A DNA stretch of 33,937 bases from Fomitopsis serialis (lineage: Eukaryota; Basidiomycota; Agaricomycetes; Polyporales; Fomitopsidaceae), in NCBI RefSeq assembly GCF_022376445.1, contig NW_025955378.1, positions 1 to 33,937 of the forward strand, written 5' to 3'. Below are positions 10,361 through 21,657 of the stretch, piece after piece; positions within the stretch are counted from its first letter, which is position 1; each line of letters starts with the position of its first letter. The notes under the pieces are model-generated. The model was not told where the DNA came from, did no database searches, and worked only from the letters and a program-made list of their open reading frames with translations. The translations under genes and the position numbers were made by a program.

Positions 10361-11389
10361 TCCTCGTCCTCCGTACGTCCTTCGGAACAACGTCGATTGC
10401 GGGCGGCGACCAGTTGATAACGCGGTAGACGAATTAGGTCAGCAACGCATTTTTTATCATCAAAATAGACCTCACCTCATGTATCCATGAACACATATTC
10501 GCACCAGACGGGAATGCTCCGCGACTCGACAGCGCCGGACGGCAATCTGTCCGGTCTTCGCTGGTCATGCCCCCGTCTAGCCGCACGGCAGCTCGTCTTA
10601 GCATGTGTACGTGGTTGTTGATGGCCGTTCGGTCGCTGGACGACTAGGTGGTTAGCAAATGGCGCTGGGCAAGCCGGTAGATAGAATGACACTCCCTAGT
10701 ACTCAGAGTATACAGTAGATACAACTGTGAAGCTATTACTATAGTTCAATGAATCCAATTGTGTCATTGTGCATTGTCACTTGGGATACTGACAACTGCT
10801 TGAATTGAAGTTCAACGGAAGATAAGTGTCTTGGGAAGTATTCTTGGAGTAGCAACAAGCTGTAATGTGCTTTCAAACGGACATTACATGTGTTACTATA
10901 CATTAGTACAAGAACGGTACTCTTTTACATGTATCACAAGCTAACATTCCACCTGACCAAGTTATTTAGGTACTGTATGACTTAAGAACTACTCCACGTG
11001 GCTTGTCAAGTATTTATATATCTTGCCAAGCCAAGTAGGTTTTTCCTGATGACAGTGGAAAGCTATTTAGTTATTCTCTATGCATTATTGGACACTGTAC
11101 TGTAATGTAGGCACTACGTACTGCTATCGGTGTGTTGGAATGTATGCTTGGGTACACTGGTGACAGCACACCCGGCCCTCGGGTATAGTCTACGAACGGC
11201 GCGTCCGCGCAGGTACTTATCTCCTCGTCGCTGCTGCGGTATTGCGCAGTGTAGGAGACCCTTGGTGGTTTAACATTGCCATAAGAAGCAACCTTGCGAG
11301 CGCCCAAACGTGTCGCTCGAGAGGTTGCCTCACCTCCTCCCTCTGGTGTCGCCACCTAGTTGCGACGTCCTCAACATCCACGCGCGACG

Positions 11390-13420
11390 CGCGGCTCGGG
11401 CTCGGGCGTGCACAAGCACAACCCCGTCTCCTACTCCGACCTCGGCGGCATAGCAAGCACACCGAGGGCGCAACATAGAACGCGACGTGCACGGCTACGG
11501 CCTGGGCCAATGCCCTGCGTGCAGACGGGGCCGACGAACGGTCGGCGGGCGCGCGGGTGACGGATGGTATGGGACGAGGGTGCGTGAAGACGCGCATGAG
11601 CATGTGAGCTAACCGCGAACACAGGTCGCAGCGACATGTGGCGGGCGAGAGCGGGCGAGGGCGAATGCTCATCGGTGAGTACAGACACACGCAAACGAGC
11701 CCACTAACGTAGACACAGGACGCGGCGACGTACAGTGCGACGACCGCGAGCACTCAGGGCCAATGCCCTGCGTGCAGGCACGGCACGACCGTCGGACAGA
11801 CGGCGGGCGGATGAGTCAACGAGCGGGCTGGCGAGCAGAGAGGAGGGCAGTCGGCAGGGCAGGTGGGTGAGTGGGCAAGCAGTAGGTCAGTGGGTGAGCT
11901 GACGAGCAGACGAGCGGGTCAGTGGGCATGCGGGCGAGAGAGGGGGCGACAGCACACACGCCAACCGTGAGCGCGCTGGGCGAATGCCCAGCACGCAGAG
12001 ACGGCCATTGAACGCACCCACAGGCAGGCAGGCAGGCAAGTTGAAAAACGGGCGGGGAAGCGGGATAGCGGACGGGCGGGTATACGAGCGGGCGGGCAGG
12101 TAGGTACCCGAGCAAGCGGGCGAGTCGGCGGGCACACAATCAGGGGACGACACATGGCCGCACGCGCGCGTGAGTAGGAGACGGGAGGCGGCGACAATGG
12201 CCAGGGCCGGGATGCGCACAACACACGCCGATCGCGAGCGTGTAGGGCCAGTGCCCCACACGCAAACACGGCCGGCGAGCAGGCGGGCGGACAACTGGAC
12301 GGGCGAGCAGGCGAGAGGACAGGCCACAGTATACGCCGACCGCGAGCGCGCCGGGCGAATGCCCAGCACGCAGGCACAGTCGACGAACACGGGTAGGCGG
12401 GAGAGCAGCGGACGGACGGACGGACGGGTAAGAGGACGGACGAGCAAGCGGACGGGTGGGTAGGCGAGGGGACGTGCAGGAGAACGAGCAGACGGGCGGG
12501 TGGATGAGCAGGCGGGCAGGTGAGTCCAAGAGTGGGCGGATGAACTGGCGGGGACAGGGTGTGTCGCGCCGACAGCGAGCACACAGGGCGAAGACCCTGC
12601 GTGCAAATGCAGCTGATGAACTTACAGCACGCGCACGGACCAACCGAATAGGTGGGGACAGGGCACGCCACCACATATAACACGCCCACCGTGAGCGCGC
12701 CGGGCCAATGCCCAGCATGCACACACGGCCGACGAACGCGTACGCAGGCGGGCAAACAGGCGGGCGGGCCCAGAAGCGGGCGACAACACGCACGCCGCCC
12801 ACGAGCGCACGGGGCAAATGCCCAGCACGCAAGCGTGACCAACGAACGAACCGCCCGTGCGTGAGCGAAGGACAGCAAATGGCGACGGTGAACAGGGCCG
12901 GGTCGTGCGCAACACGCCAACCACGAGCACACAGGGCCAGGGCCCGGCGTGCAAACGCAGCTGACGAGCGCGCCGTGGGTACGGGAGCAACAGCGAGCAC
13001 GTCGGAGAGCGTGCAGATGGTGCGTGAGAAGCAGGGACGTGCGAACACACGAATGCGAGCGAGCAGGGAGGACGGGGAGGACGGCGGGTGCAGGCAACAA
13101 GCCGACACCCGCGCAGGTATCACCGAGGTACCCCAACCCGCGGTCCACCGCCAACACTGGCAGTGAACCCGGGTAGGGTACGGGTAACACCGCCCGCGGG
13201 TACGGGTACCCGGGTCGCGGGTGCGGTATACGCCCTGCGCACCCGCGGTGGTACCCGTGTCCATCCCTACGCGGCGGCATGAGTGGACGCGCAAACTAAT
13301 GGGCGAGTGGGCAGGCGAGCGAGGGATCAGGCGGGCGGATGGGCTGGCAGATGACAGCACTGGTGGCGACAGCACACACCGACCGCGAGCGCTCTGGGCG
13401 AATTCCTAGCACGCAGACAC
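11390..13420 (+). repeat. GC-rich array of hairpin-core repeats, left array
   Basis: About ten units share a core close to GGGCGAATGCCC, a small inverted repeat. It is usually preceded by CGACCGCGAGCGCGC and followed by AGCACGCAG and then a GACGAACG-like box. Cores lie near 11504, 11757, 11978, 12245, 12353, 12585, 12702, 12812, 12934 and 13396. Between them is low-complexity GCGGGCGGGCGAG-type sequence. The spacing is irregular (about 110 to 450 bp), so this is not a simple satellite. Long open frames on the minus strand arise from the repeat itself: each unit translates to something like CVLGIRPARSRSACV. All units have the same orientation; the copies at 19.7 kb and 23.3 kb are inverted relative to these. 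Confidence 0.75.
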
Positions 13421-13795
13421 GACCGGCGAACGCACACGCAGAACCGCGGAAACACGGCCGACAAGCGAACCACGGGCGCATGAGCAAAGGGTGGGTGATG
13501 ACCACAGAGGTGGATGGTGGGCGAGGATGGGTCGGTGACAACGGGCAGGGCCAGCAGACGGGAACGCGACACATGGTGACTGCGAACACGACGCACGCGG
13601 CGATTGCGAGCGGATTTAGGGCGAGGGCGAGGACGGAGGGCACGGCAAGGGCAGGGCACGGGTGAGGGCCAGGGGGGTGGTAGAAACTCGCGAGAGCGAG
13701 CGAGCAGGAGGGGGCAAGAAAACGGTAGGCATAGATGAACCCGCGGTTCACCGCCAACACTGGCGGTGAATCCGGATAGGGTCTGGGTAGCACCG
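13137..13795 (+). repeat. Pair of 56-nt direct repeats bracketing about 550 bp
   Basis: Bases 13137-13192 and 13740-13795 align along their full length with a few differences. The right copy contains a perfect 9-bp hairpin, TCACCGCCA and TGGCGGTGA around ACAC; the left copy has mismatches in the stem. Just inside the left copy is a run of GGTACCCGCGGGTA-like palindromes (about 13190-13260). The bracketed stretch includes the last hairpin-core unit of the neighbouring array. Confidence 0.6.
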
Positions 13796-14061
13796 TACAA
13801 GGCCTACACGGTTGGAGTTGGGTCCCTTTTACTAGATTTTTGCCAGCTTTGGTCGGCTCTAGTCGACTTGAACCGACTATAACCGACTTTTGTGAAGTTA
13901 GGTTATAACTAGCTTATGACCGGCTATATCAATTAGTCAAGCCTAGCTCGACCGAATCTAAGATAACTAGCTAGGTTACATTAAGCTGCCAAGAAAGTCC
14001 GCAAAATATAAGACTATATATGGTTATGGGCTAGTTTCTAAGTCCGTGCATCACTACTTAC
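13796..14061. other. AT-rich junction beyond the truncated gene
   Basis: Base composition drops sharply from the GC-rich array. Several short CGACT and AACCGACT motifs occur in both orientations (13850-13925), and no gene is visible. The DUF6532-like gene on the minus strand should continue into this stretch after its donor at 14061, but no continuing exon is found. Confidence 0.4.
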
Positions 14062-16134
14062 TGCATTGCACGAGAGGGCAATAAGGTTCAGCGGTACTTT
14101 GCTGAACTCTTCAAATGCAGAGTTGATACTCGCATCTGGGCGTCCCGCCAGGCCATAATACTGGTAGATCAGCTCTGGAATGCAATCACTTCGGAACGGT
14201 TCCGTCGGCTCGACCTTCGTATGCTAGGATGGTAGTTCATTCTCATGTTAGTTACTTCTGGTCTTGAATGCTAGTATCGTACCTCTCTGTCCAACTTCTT
14301 CTTGCGGTCGAAGTGGAACTCTATGCCGCCGAAGACAAAATTGGCGATGTTGTGTTTACGACTGCCGTCGGTGACCGTCGTGGAGTGTGTCTCTAGAAGC
14401 CAGCCGGCGATCTCAGTCCTTTGAGCCACGGACAGACCATTGAGCTTGAAGACCTGCTCAACGACCTGTTTCGCCTTTTTCTTGAGCTCATTTCGTGTCT
14501 GTGATGAGCACGTCCAAACCTATAGTTGATCAGAGCCTCTGACATTCTGAACAATGGAACGTTTAGACTCACCACGGTGTAGACTTTCTTTCTCATCGCC
14601 TCTCGTTCTTCATCTGTCATCTCCTTCCGAACTTCCGCTTTCTTTGCCTTCGGGTCCCCGTCCTTCTTTGCCTTCGGGCCTTGCAGCATCTGGAATGTGT
14701 TCTTCAGGTCTGCATTGTGTTTATTGCTCTTCCCGCGTCCAAGATGCGCTTCGCGAAGGCATGCACCAATCATCTTGTCACTGGAAGGCAGGCGGTTAGA
14801 GGTAATCGACGTCTCCTTAGTCCAGGCAGCCTTGAGGGCAATATGGAGGCGCAGACAGTTCTGCGCGGCAGATACAAGGGACTTGACACTGGCGGGCAGG
14901 TCGGCTACCTTGACGCGGTTGCTACTGTTGCGTTCACCGACAGTCCCCTGCTCGCGAGCAGGCTTGCTTTTCGCCTTCGTCTCAGACACGACCTGTGGAT
15001 TATCAAGGCTATCATAATTATTAACCTGAGGATGATACTCACTATGACATCGCCGTCGTTCTCCTCCTGGACATCATCAACTTCATCCTCCCCTTCCTCG
15101 GACCCACTCCCTATGACCTCCTCGTCGTCTTCTTCATCATCATCATCGTACTCCTGGTCCTGGTACTCGCCCTCGTCCTCGTCATCGTCATCGCGTGCAC
15201 CGTCCTCGTCCTCGTCCTGTCCTCGACCCCGACCTCGTCTTTGTCATCCACAACCTTGCCCTGGCCATCTCCCTCCTCGTCTTCATCGAGCTCATGCTCT
15301 GACTCGACCGCACGAATTGCCCGGCCCTTACCTTTGAGTTGCCCTGCTACGTCCCAGTAGATATGTAAGAGAGGTTGCAATACAATGCATGACGACATAC
15401 CTTGCTCGAAGACGACTTGACAACGACAGACTTAGGCTTCTCAGACCTAGAAACAGTAGCTTTATCCCGAGTTTGACGTTGTGTTTGACATTGTCCACCT
15501 ACTAAAAGATGTTGCGTTAGCCAGTAGTAATGCACGAGTGTGAATTATCGATCATACACAACATTTGCGCGACATCCTCCTCGCCGGCATCCAAGGAGGT
15601 TCCAGGTTTGACGGATTTGCCATATGCTGGCTTCGGTTTGGCTTAGTGGTAACACAGCGAGCTGGTCAGTAATGTGAACTGCTGAATATAATTTGATCAC
15701 ATACGTTGAGGTGCCTTAGGCTGCTCAGCGGTCACATCCTCCATCTCCACATCATTGGACGTGCCATCCTGTTCATCAACGTCTCTGTCCTCGGTGCCAG
15801 CAAGCTTCTGTTTAGCTTTGGTTGCTCTTCGTCACTCGATAATTCTTCTTCCGCCATCATTCTTGACGAGTTTTTGCGAACCCCTACCAACGCAGCATCA
15901 TCGACACCGATTAAAATCAGTGCGTCAAGGACGATCACGATCCTCACTAGATGTTTGTTGACCCTTCTCTTTTTCCCGCTCCTTCTTGGCAGCCGCCTGG
16001 TTCGCCTTAGTCTTTGTTTGCTTGGTGGTTTTCTTCGAGCCGCCTGCGGCCTTGGAGGTCTTGGTCGACCGGGTTGATCGTGGTGTTCCGGCGCCTTGTT
16101 CGGTTGCGACGGATCGAGTAACAGGCTTGACCAT
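14062..16134 (-). pseudogene. DUF6532-like nuclear-type protein, 3' truncated
   Basis: Eight exons can be traced on the minus strand: 16134-15948, 15883-15705, 15641-15558, about 15500-15401, 15346-15043, 14992-14573, 14498-14283 and 14223-14062. The N-terminus is basic (MVKPVTRSVATEQ, then Lys/Thr-rich). The middle has a stretch of about 60 residues dominated by Asp and Glu (EYDDDDEEDDEEV). The C-terminal part resembles the fungal DUF6532 region: LPASVKSLVSAAQNCLRLHI, DKMIGACLREA, TRNELKKKAKQVVEQV, GWLLETH and PFRSDCIPELIYQYYGLAG. The last exon ends LIALSCNA at a good GTAAGT donor, and nothing recognisable follows, so the 3' end is missing. One-base slips are needed near 15817 and 15200-15225. 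Function is unknown. The family is frequent beside TET/JBP genes and transposons in agaricomycetes, from general knowledge. Confidence 0.6.
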
Positions 16135-16210
16135 GTCGGAATGCGCACTGAGGAAAGAGAGACAGCGACGATAGACTGTAGTGATGGGTGAGAAGAAATG
16201 AAAAACGCAC

Positions 16211-16330
16211 CTCCGATAGCATCCGAGCGTCCGTAAACTTCAACAATTGATGTCTGTGATGTTCACAGAGCCCGCGAGGCGCGCTATTACGCACGGGGAA
16301 GCGCTCATCACATTCGATGAAACCACACAA
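16211..16330 (-). CDS. Short Cys/His-rich exon of unknown gene
   Basis: The sequence starts MCGFIECDERF and runs to LLKFTDARMLSE, ending at a good GTGCGT donor at 16210. Cys, Cys, Cys, His and His residues (CGFIEC, LCEHHRH) could bind a metal ion. The obvious acceptor (TTCCTCAG, near 16152) leads out of frame with the ATG at 16134. It is therefore either an upstream exon of the DUF6532-like gene with an unseen indel, a transcribed leader, or a separate small gene. It begins only 40 bp after the TET/JBP stop codon. Confidence 0.35.
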
Positions 16331-16370
16331 GTATATTGAAGACGAACAAAGCTACGTAGCTATAGGTACG

Positions 16371-19300
16371 TCAAATAAAATTGGTATTAGTAGACCACCC
16401 GTTGCGCTCTTCGAGCCACTTCGTCATTTCGCGATCAGTATGTAATACAATGGAGGCTCTGCGACCCTTGAAGTGCAAGTTAAAGTGGGTAGACTTACAA
16501 GACGGAAATATGACAAAGTCGCCATTACGAAGAGGCACGACCAGCCCTGGTTCGTATAAGACAAGCTCACCGCCTTCAAAATCACCAATTGCAAGGACTA
16601 GGCATACGCCGTCGTCCTTGCTGTCTCTGTGCGCTGCTGTCACTACGTTGAGGTTAATGACCAGCCCTAGAAAAGGGCAGAGACGGCGGTGTTGTTGCCA
16701 GGCAATATGCGGACATACGAGTCCAGATGTTCGTATGTGCCTGGCATCATTTCCTTGAGCTGAAAAATAGATGTGTATCTTGATCAGTCGTGCTATGGAG
16801 ACACAAGCAATGAGATAATTCACCTTCTTATCTAGCCAGTCAAAGATGGGTCCTAGGATGTTCTTGACCGACTGGTAGATTGAGTGATTCGTCGTCATAT
16901 CTTTCGACGGGTAGGGTATTAGCTGATGGTAGTTGGTTTTACCCCGAACGTCCTCTTCATGGTCATAGGTGGTGCGCTCACTGGAGCGTCATGTCCCTAC
17001 AAAATGGCGTGTTGGTGAATCAGAGGTCAATCAGTGGAGAGAATGTGCGCGTACAGAAGTGCAATGCCGATTGTACCAGGAAAAGTGCAGTGCCTGAAAG
17101 ACATGCGCACCGCCGTCCTCAGCCGTGTTGATCTCCTTCAGGGCATTCGTTCAAAACAAGCAGCAAGACGATCTGGCAGACCGTCTCGCATGCTTTGAGG
17201 CATAGCCTTGCATATGCATGCAACAACGTCCAACTGTACAGACTGTATGATAAGCACATCCCTATCGCAATGAATGTCAGACTCTTATTGCATCTCAACA
17301 TGTGTGCGTCTTACTCGAATAGACTGTTGTTCAGCCTTAGGTATTCACTATTTGCTGGACGTATGCCATCAACGTACATGGTCTGTAGCTACAAAATCGT
17401 GGATGAGTTAGATGATCTCGCTGTGCACACAGGCTGAATGTACCATTGAAGTCAGCTCATATAGGCTTGATGGTTCTACGGCTTTGCTAGCCAAGTTCCT
17501 CTGACGCTCTGTCCAGGTCGAGTTCTGCCCTCTGTCCCTAGGACATTGAAACCGCTGGTTGGCCAGTTGCTCTGGATCATATTTTGAGGTGACGGTGGTA
17601 GTAGAGGTGTCGGTGCGATCTGAGCGATCTGAGAGGGTGGAGAGGGACAATGGTGACATTGATGAAGTAGTAGGTGACAGCGACAATGGCGTGAAGCTGT
17701 CGAGTTCAGTTAAAGGCGACATTTGAGAGAATGGTGAGAGCGACGTGATAGGTGAGAACGACGTGAGAGGTGAGAGCGACGTGAGAGGCGATAACGACAT
17801 GAGAGGCGGCGAGAACATCGGCCACGCGTCTGGATTGCGAGGCACAGCAACAAAAGAGCTGTATGTATACTAGTGAGTTAGGTCAACGATAAGATTGGTT
17901 GATGACTGTCACTTACTTCGAGGGAAGAGCACTGAACAGACGGTCTGACGCATTGAGATCACTGCACAGGCAATCGCTGGAGATATCCAGAGATGATAGG
18001 GTGACTGCTGTGAACAGATCACCCAGTCTTATGGGGCACCGTTCGCACAAAGACCCCACAGTGGGGATAACAGTTTGTAGGACAAGTCGTCCAACAGGGC
18101 TCTCTGTATTGCATGATTTGTTTAGTGCACAACTCACGCAAGAAGAGCAACACTAGTACTCACCTGCATCTGGGCATCACAGTATATTGGCGAGGTCGGA
18201 AGATAGATTGCCATCCGCTTCAATAAACGGCACGCGCAAGTTCGTATAGGCCATCCAGAGAAGCATATAGATTGAACCTGCAGGGTAATAAGCATACTGC
18301 TATGTCCGAATGTCGTTACAATATCTCACCTCCAGCCGCTAGCCTTGCTAGCTTGGTACCTCTCGAATACCAGGCTTGTACGGTGCGAACACTGGGGGGT
18401 TTGGCCTCTGTCGAAAGGTGCTCGCGCCATAAAGCGGAAATATTGATGTTCACCCATCCTGACAGACTAGACATGTAGACTGGTGAGTCAGATCATACGG
18501 AACTTATGGGAAGCTATTTACCTTGCACACTCAAAGCTGAACTTCATGAGCGCCACCATAAGATGGAAGTCGAAAGCACCCCTCTTGTGATCCATATTGG
18601 TGCATCGTTTGGCCAGCTGCGAGAGTGTCTCGTGCTTGTCTCCGTACGACGCTCGCTGTGGTTCCAAGAGTAGGTCCGCGCAGCTTGCAATTTCATCCTT
18701 GAGATCATAGGCTGTCAGAGTGTTCAAGAGATTGACGACTGTGGTGCTGGCCGCTTCGTGGGGCTTCGTCGTCATTTCCCAGGCAGCACGAGGCTGATTC
18801 TCACTGGCAATCCATTGTATGCCAGCTCTGGGACAGGGCGGCAGTGGGAAATGAGCCGGCTGCTGTGCATTTTTACGAGCCGACCTAGACGCAGGATCAT
18901 ACGGCGCGACAGCGAGTTTCCGACGCGACCTAGGGGCTCGCCTCGACGAACTGGATGTCCTAGGCTCAGATTCTGGATTTTCAGTCACGATGGACGAGTG
19001 AGATAGCTTTGCAACCAATGTAATATATATGCTGACCTTGTACTGGTACTGAACTGCCTGAATACGGTACGATACACGTACTGTTATGGTCCATAGGTTG
19101 CTCAAATTGTCTTTCTGCCAAACACTGTTCAGAGGGCTCGTGAACGACGATAGATGGTCCTTCAGCTTATCATTCATTAGTTTGTTGTTTTCTACGATCT
19201 CCTGTAGAGATAGAACGAGTTTACTGACCTGTGCCCGATGGACTCCCATGTGTCGTATGCGCCGCCTCTTGGTGCTCTGAGATCAGTCGCCTTAGCAGCG

Positions 19301-19379
19301 ACAGCATACTTGGACTTAGATCCTGAAGAGACGAGAGGAGCTCAGAGAGCTCAATGACCTCAGTTTGACTTAGCTTCAT
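16371..19379 (-). CDS. TET/JBP-like 2-oxoglutarate/Fe(II) dioxygenase
   Basis: The enzyme family oxidises 5-methylcytosine (TET) or thymine (JBP) in DNA. The catalytic exon (16759-16371) carries the HxD iron motif (TAAHRDSKDDG), then GDFEGGELVLYEPGL and LRNGDFVIF, the distal iron-binding His (STHFN) and the 2-oxoglutarate Arg (GRRASIVL). Upstream exons: 16900-16824 (YQSVKNILGPIFDWLDKK), 16996-16943, 17261-17055 (GGAHVFQALHFSWYNRH), 17388-17315 (LQTMYVDGIRP), 17858-17444 (SKYDPEQLANQR, CPRDRG, STWTERQRNLA). Farther upstream, 17900-18480 and 18518-19379 hold probable N-terminal exons (from MKLSQTEVIELSELLSSL), but their joins are uncertain. Single-base slips occur near 16675 and 17141 in runs of G. 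The stop is at 16371-16373. The catalytic call is firm; the N-terminal model is tentative. Substrate preference cannot be read from the sequence. Confidence 0.8.
17733..17804 (-). repeat. 18-bp coding minisatellite in the TET/JBP gene
   Basis: Four tandem 18-bp units close to GGTGAGAGCGACGTGAGA encode SPLTSL-like hexapeptides on the minus strand, inside a Ser/Pro/Leu-rich linker between MFSPP and the SKYDPEQ segment. Copy number probably varies between strains. Confidence 0.75.
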
Positions 19380-19660
19380 AGCACGAATCCGTGAGTTACG
19401 CTCACGATGGCAGTGCGAACTTGAAGGCAGTGCAAACTTGAGGGCAGTGCTAACGTCAATACCCTCGAGCTTGGGTTAGGTCTTACAGAACCCTAGCTCC
19501 TGCAATGACGAAGCTTGGTGGTCATGCACCCAGTCAAAATATTACCCGTGATTACCATCCATTGATCTCCATTAATAGACCTCCACCGCACGACGTTTTG
19601 CTGTTACACATCACCCACTAGATTGAAATGTACCATACTACGGTCTCACTCGCCCGTTTG
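19380..19660. other. Upstream flank of the TET/JBP gene
   Basis: No gene seen. It should contain the promoter of the minus-strand gene. Short imperfect repeats (GAGGGCAGTGC, GAAGGCAGTGC near 19420-19450) occur. Confidence 0.35.
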
Positions 19661-19950
19661 TCTGCCTGCTCGCCCACCTCCTCACCTACCTGCCTGCGCG
19701 TTCGTCGGCCGTATCTGCGCGCCGGGCATTCGCCCAGTGCGCCTGGGGTCGTCGTGCATGCGGTGCTCGTCTGTGTCTTGTGCCAGTCCCCGCCCTGAGC
19801 CCGCCTGCTCGCGCACTCATTCGCCCGTCCGCCCGTGCCCGTCCGTCCGCCCGTTCGTGGGCCCCTCGCTCGCCCTCGCGCCCGCCCGCTCGCACCTCCT
19901 CGTCATCCCTGCACCTGTCGATCGTTCGTCGGCCACATTATTTAGTGTGT
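19660..19950 (-). repeat. Hairpin-core repeat, right array, first part (inverted)
   Basis: A unit with GGGCATTCGCCC near 19725, flanked by CGTTCGTCGGCCG and CCAGTGCGCC, is the inverse complement of the units at 11.4-13.4 kb. It is followed by the same C/G low-complexity filler in complementary form (CGCCCGTCCGCCCGTGCCCG). The array is interrupted at about 19950 by the long inverted-repeat element. Confidence 0.65.
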
Positions 19951-19953
19951 CTA

Positions 19954-21308
19954 ACCCGTTCGGAACGGTAGACCCGGAGTGAGATTTGCCCGTTTGGAAC
20001 GTTGACCCGGAGGCCGGCCGGAGCAGCCCCAGGGTCCGGCCGGAACGTTTGCAACGGTGCCATTGCAATGCTCCGGCCGGAGGGCATGGCCGGCTGGTCA
20101 TCCACCATCTCCAGCGTTGCGGCCGGCCTCCCCTGGAACCTTCCCGAGATGTTGCAACGGTCCGGCCGGAGGGCATATGGGCCGGTCATCCTCTTTCCAA
20201 CAGTCCGGCCGGAGCAGGCAGATTTCTGAGCTAAACGGAGCGGCCGGGCAGTTTACATTGCAAATGCTCCGGCCGGTCAGTAAATACAATAAACATGGTA
20301 CCATTAGCAACGGCCCGGCCAGAGTTCCTGCCAGAGCAATGTACACATTGCAACGGTCCGGCCGGAGCACATGGAATCAATTCCCAGCAATGCAAATGGT
20401 CCGGCCGGTCAGTCAATACACCACTGCAAATGGTCCGGCCGGCCAGTAGAAATGTCAGTGTCAATGGTCCGGCCGGCCGGATTTTTTCACCTTTTGCCGG
20501 CCGAAAATACAATGTCTCGGGCCGGGGGTACAGCCAAAACTCGGCCAAAGCAGCCAGCCATTTTGTCGGCCGAGCTTTTGCTTTGCCGACCGGGCACAGA
20601 TTTCCCCGGGCCGAGATTGTTCAGATTGTCTCGGGCCGAAGATTTTCAGATTGTCTCGGGCCGAAAGATTTTTGGCCGAAGCTTGGTGGTGAAAGTGGCC
20701 AGACATTTCACCTGCCAACGGTTTGCGTCACCAATGGGCAAAGCATTGTCTCGGGCCGAAAAGTTGACAATTTTCTCGGGCCGAAGATTTGAGTACTGCC
20801 TCGGGCCGAAGAGTTGGGCATTTTCTCGGGCCGAAGATTTGGCCGAAGCTTGGTGAAAACAGCCGGGCTGTCGGATTGCCATATAAGGAAATTTGGTATT
20901 GACTGGTAGTACTTCATTGATAGACTATAGTATCAATTCCCTAGTGACCAAAGATGTCTAGTTAGGCCAGGATGTGCAAAACAAGATTTACTCACAGGCT
21001 TCTTTGCACAACAAGCTAATCAATTTCTGAAGCCAGTTTTCTTTTCCCACACTGTTTGACTATCTAGGATGTGTTGTTTCAATGCATAGAGTATATCCCC
21101 AACAGGAATAGTCTTATTCTTTGAAGCTGAATACAGGACAACAGATAAGGGGCATACAGGTATGGTACCGTGCTGAACAATGTTGACTCCTGCAGCCAAT
21201 GTACATTCAACACACTGTTTCACAACCTCTGATGGTTCATTTCCTCACAAGGAATCTGTTCTCCAAAGGAATAGTCTTATTCACACAAGCTGAATGTGGT
21301 ACAGAGTT
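19954..21308 (+). repeat. Left arm of the inverted-repeat element
   Basis: The outer third is dense in TCCGGCCGGAG, often next to TTGCAACG. The middle third is dense in TCTCGGGCCGAAGATTT (20500-20840). The inner third has ordinary composition. The whole arm pairs with 21658-22900. Confidence 0.75.
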
Positions 21309-21657
21309 AAGGGGATCATGCACTCCGGCCGGACCATCTCCTATGAGGATGAGGATTCGCCGGCCGGACTGTTACCAATGTAAATGTTTCTGTGGCAGGT
21401 GCAATGTGCATGCTGGTACAACATTTCAGTGTGACACCCAGACAGACAATAATCCAAAGTATGTCTCTCACAATATAATGCATATTCACCTTATCTTCAT
21501 CCCCGAGTTCAGCTTCAAAGAATAAGACTATTCCTTTGGGAGACTTGCTTGTTGCATTGAAATGTGCTACTCTAGATTGTGGAACATTGTGGGGAAAGCA
21601 TATTGGCTTCAGGAAGTAAACACAGTATGACATGTATACCCATACACCCTTGCCTTG
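21309..21657. other. Spacer between the arms
   Basis: It begins with two CCGGCCGG palindromes (about 21326 and 21359) and contains one more copy of the GAATAAGACTATTC motif (21520-21533). No gene is seen. Its length would allow the arms to fold back into a long hairpin. Confidence 0.5.

Noticed and set aside
11919..13280. 453-codon open frame on the minus strand, and overlapping frames of 411 and 239 codons
   Set aside because: These arise from the GC-rich repeat array: Cys/Arg/Pro-rich translation that repeats with each unit, open in several frames at once, no domain.
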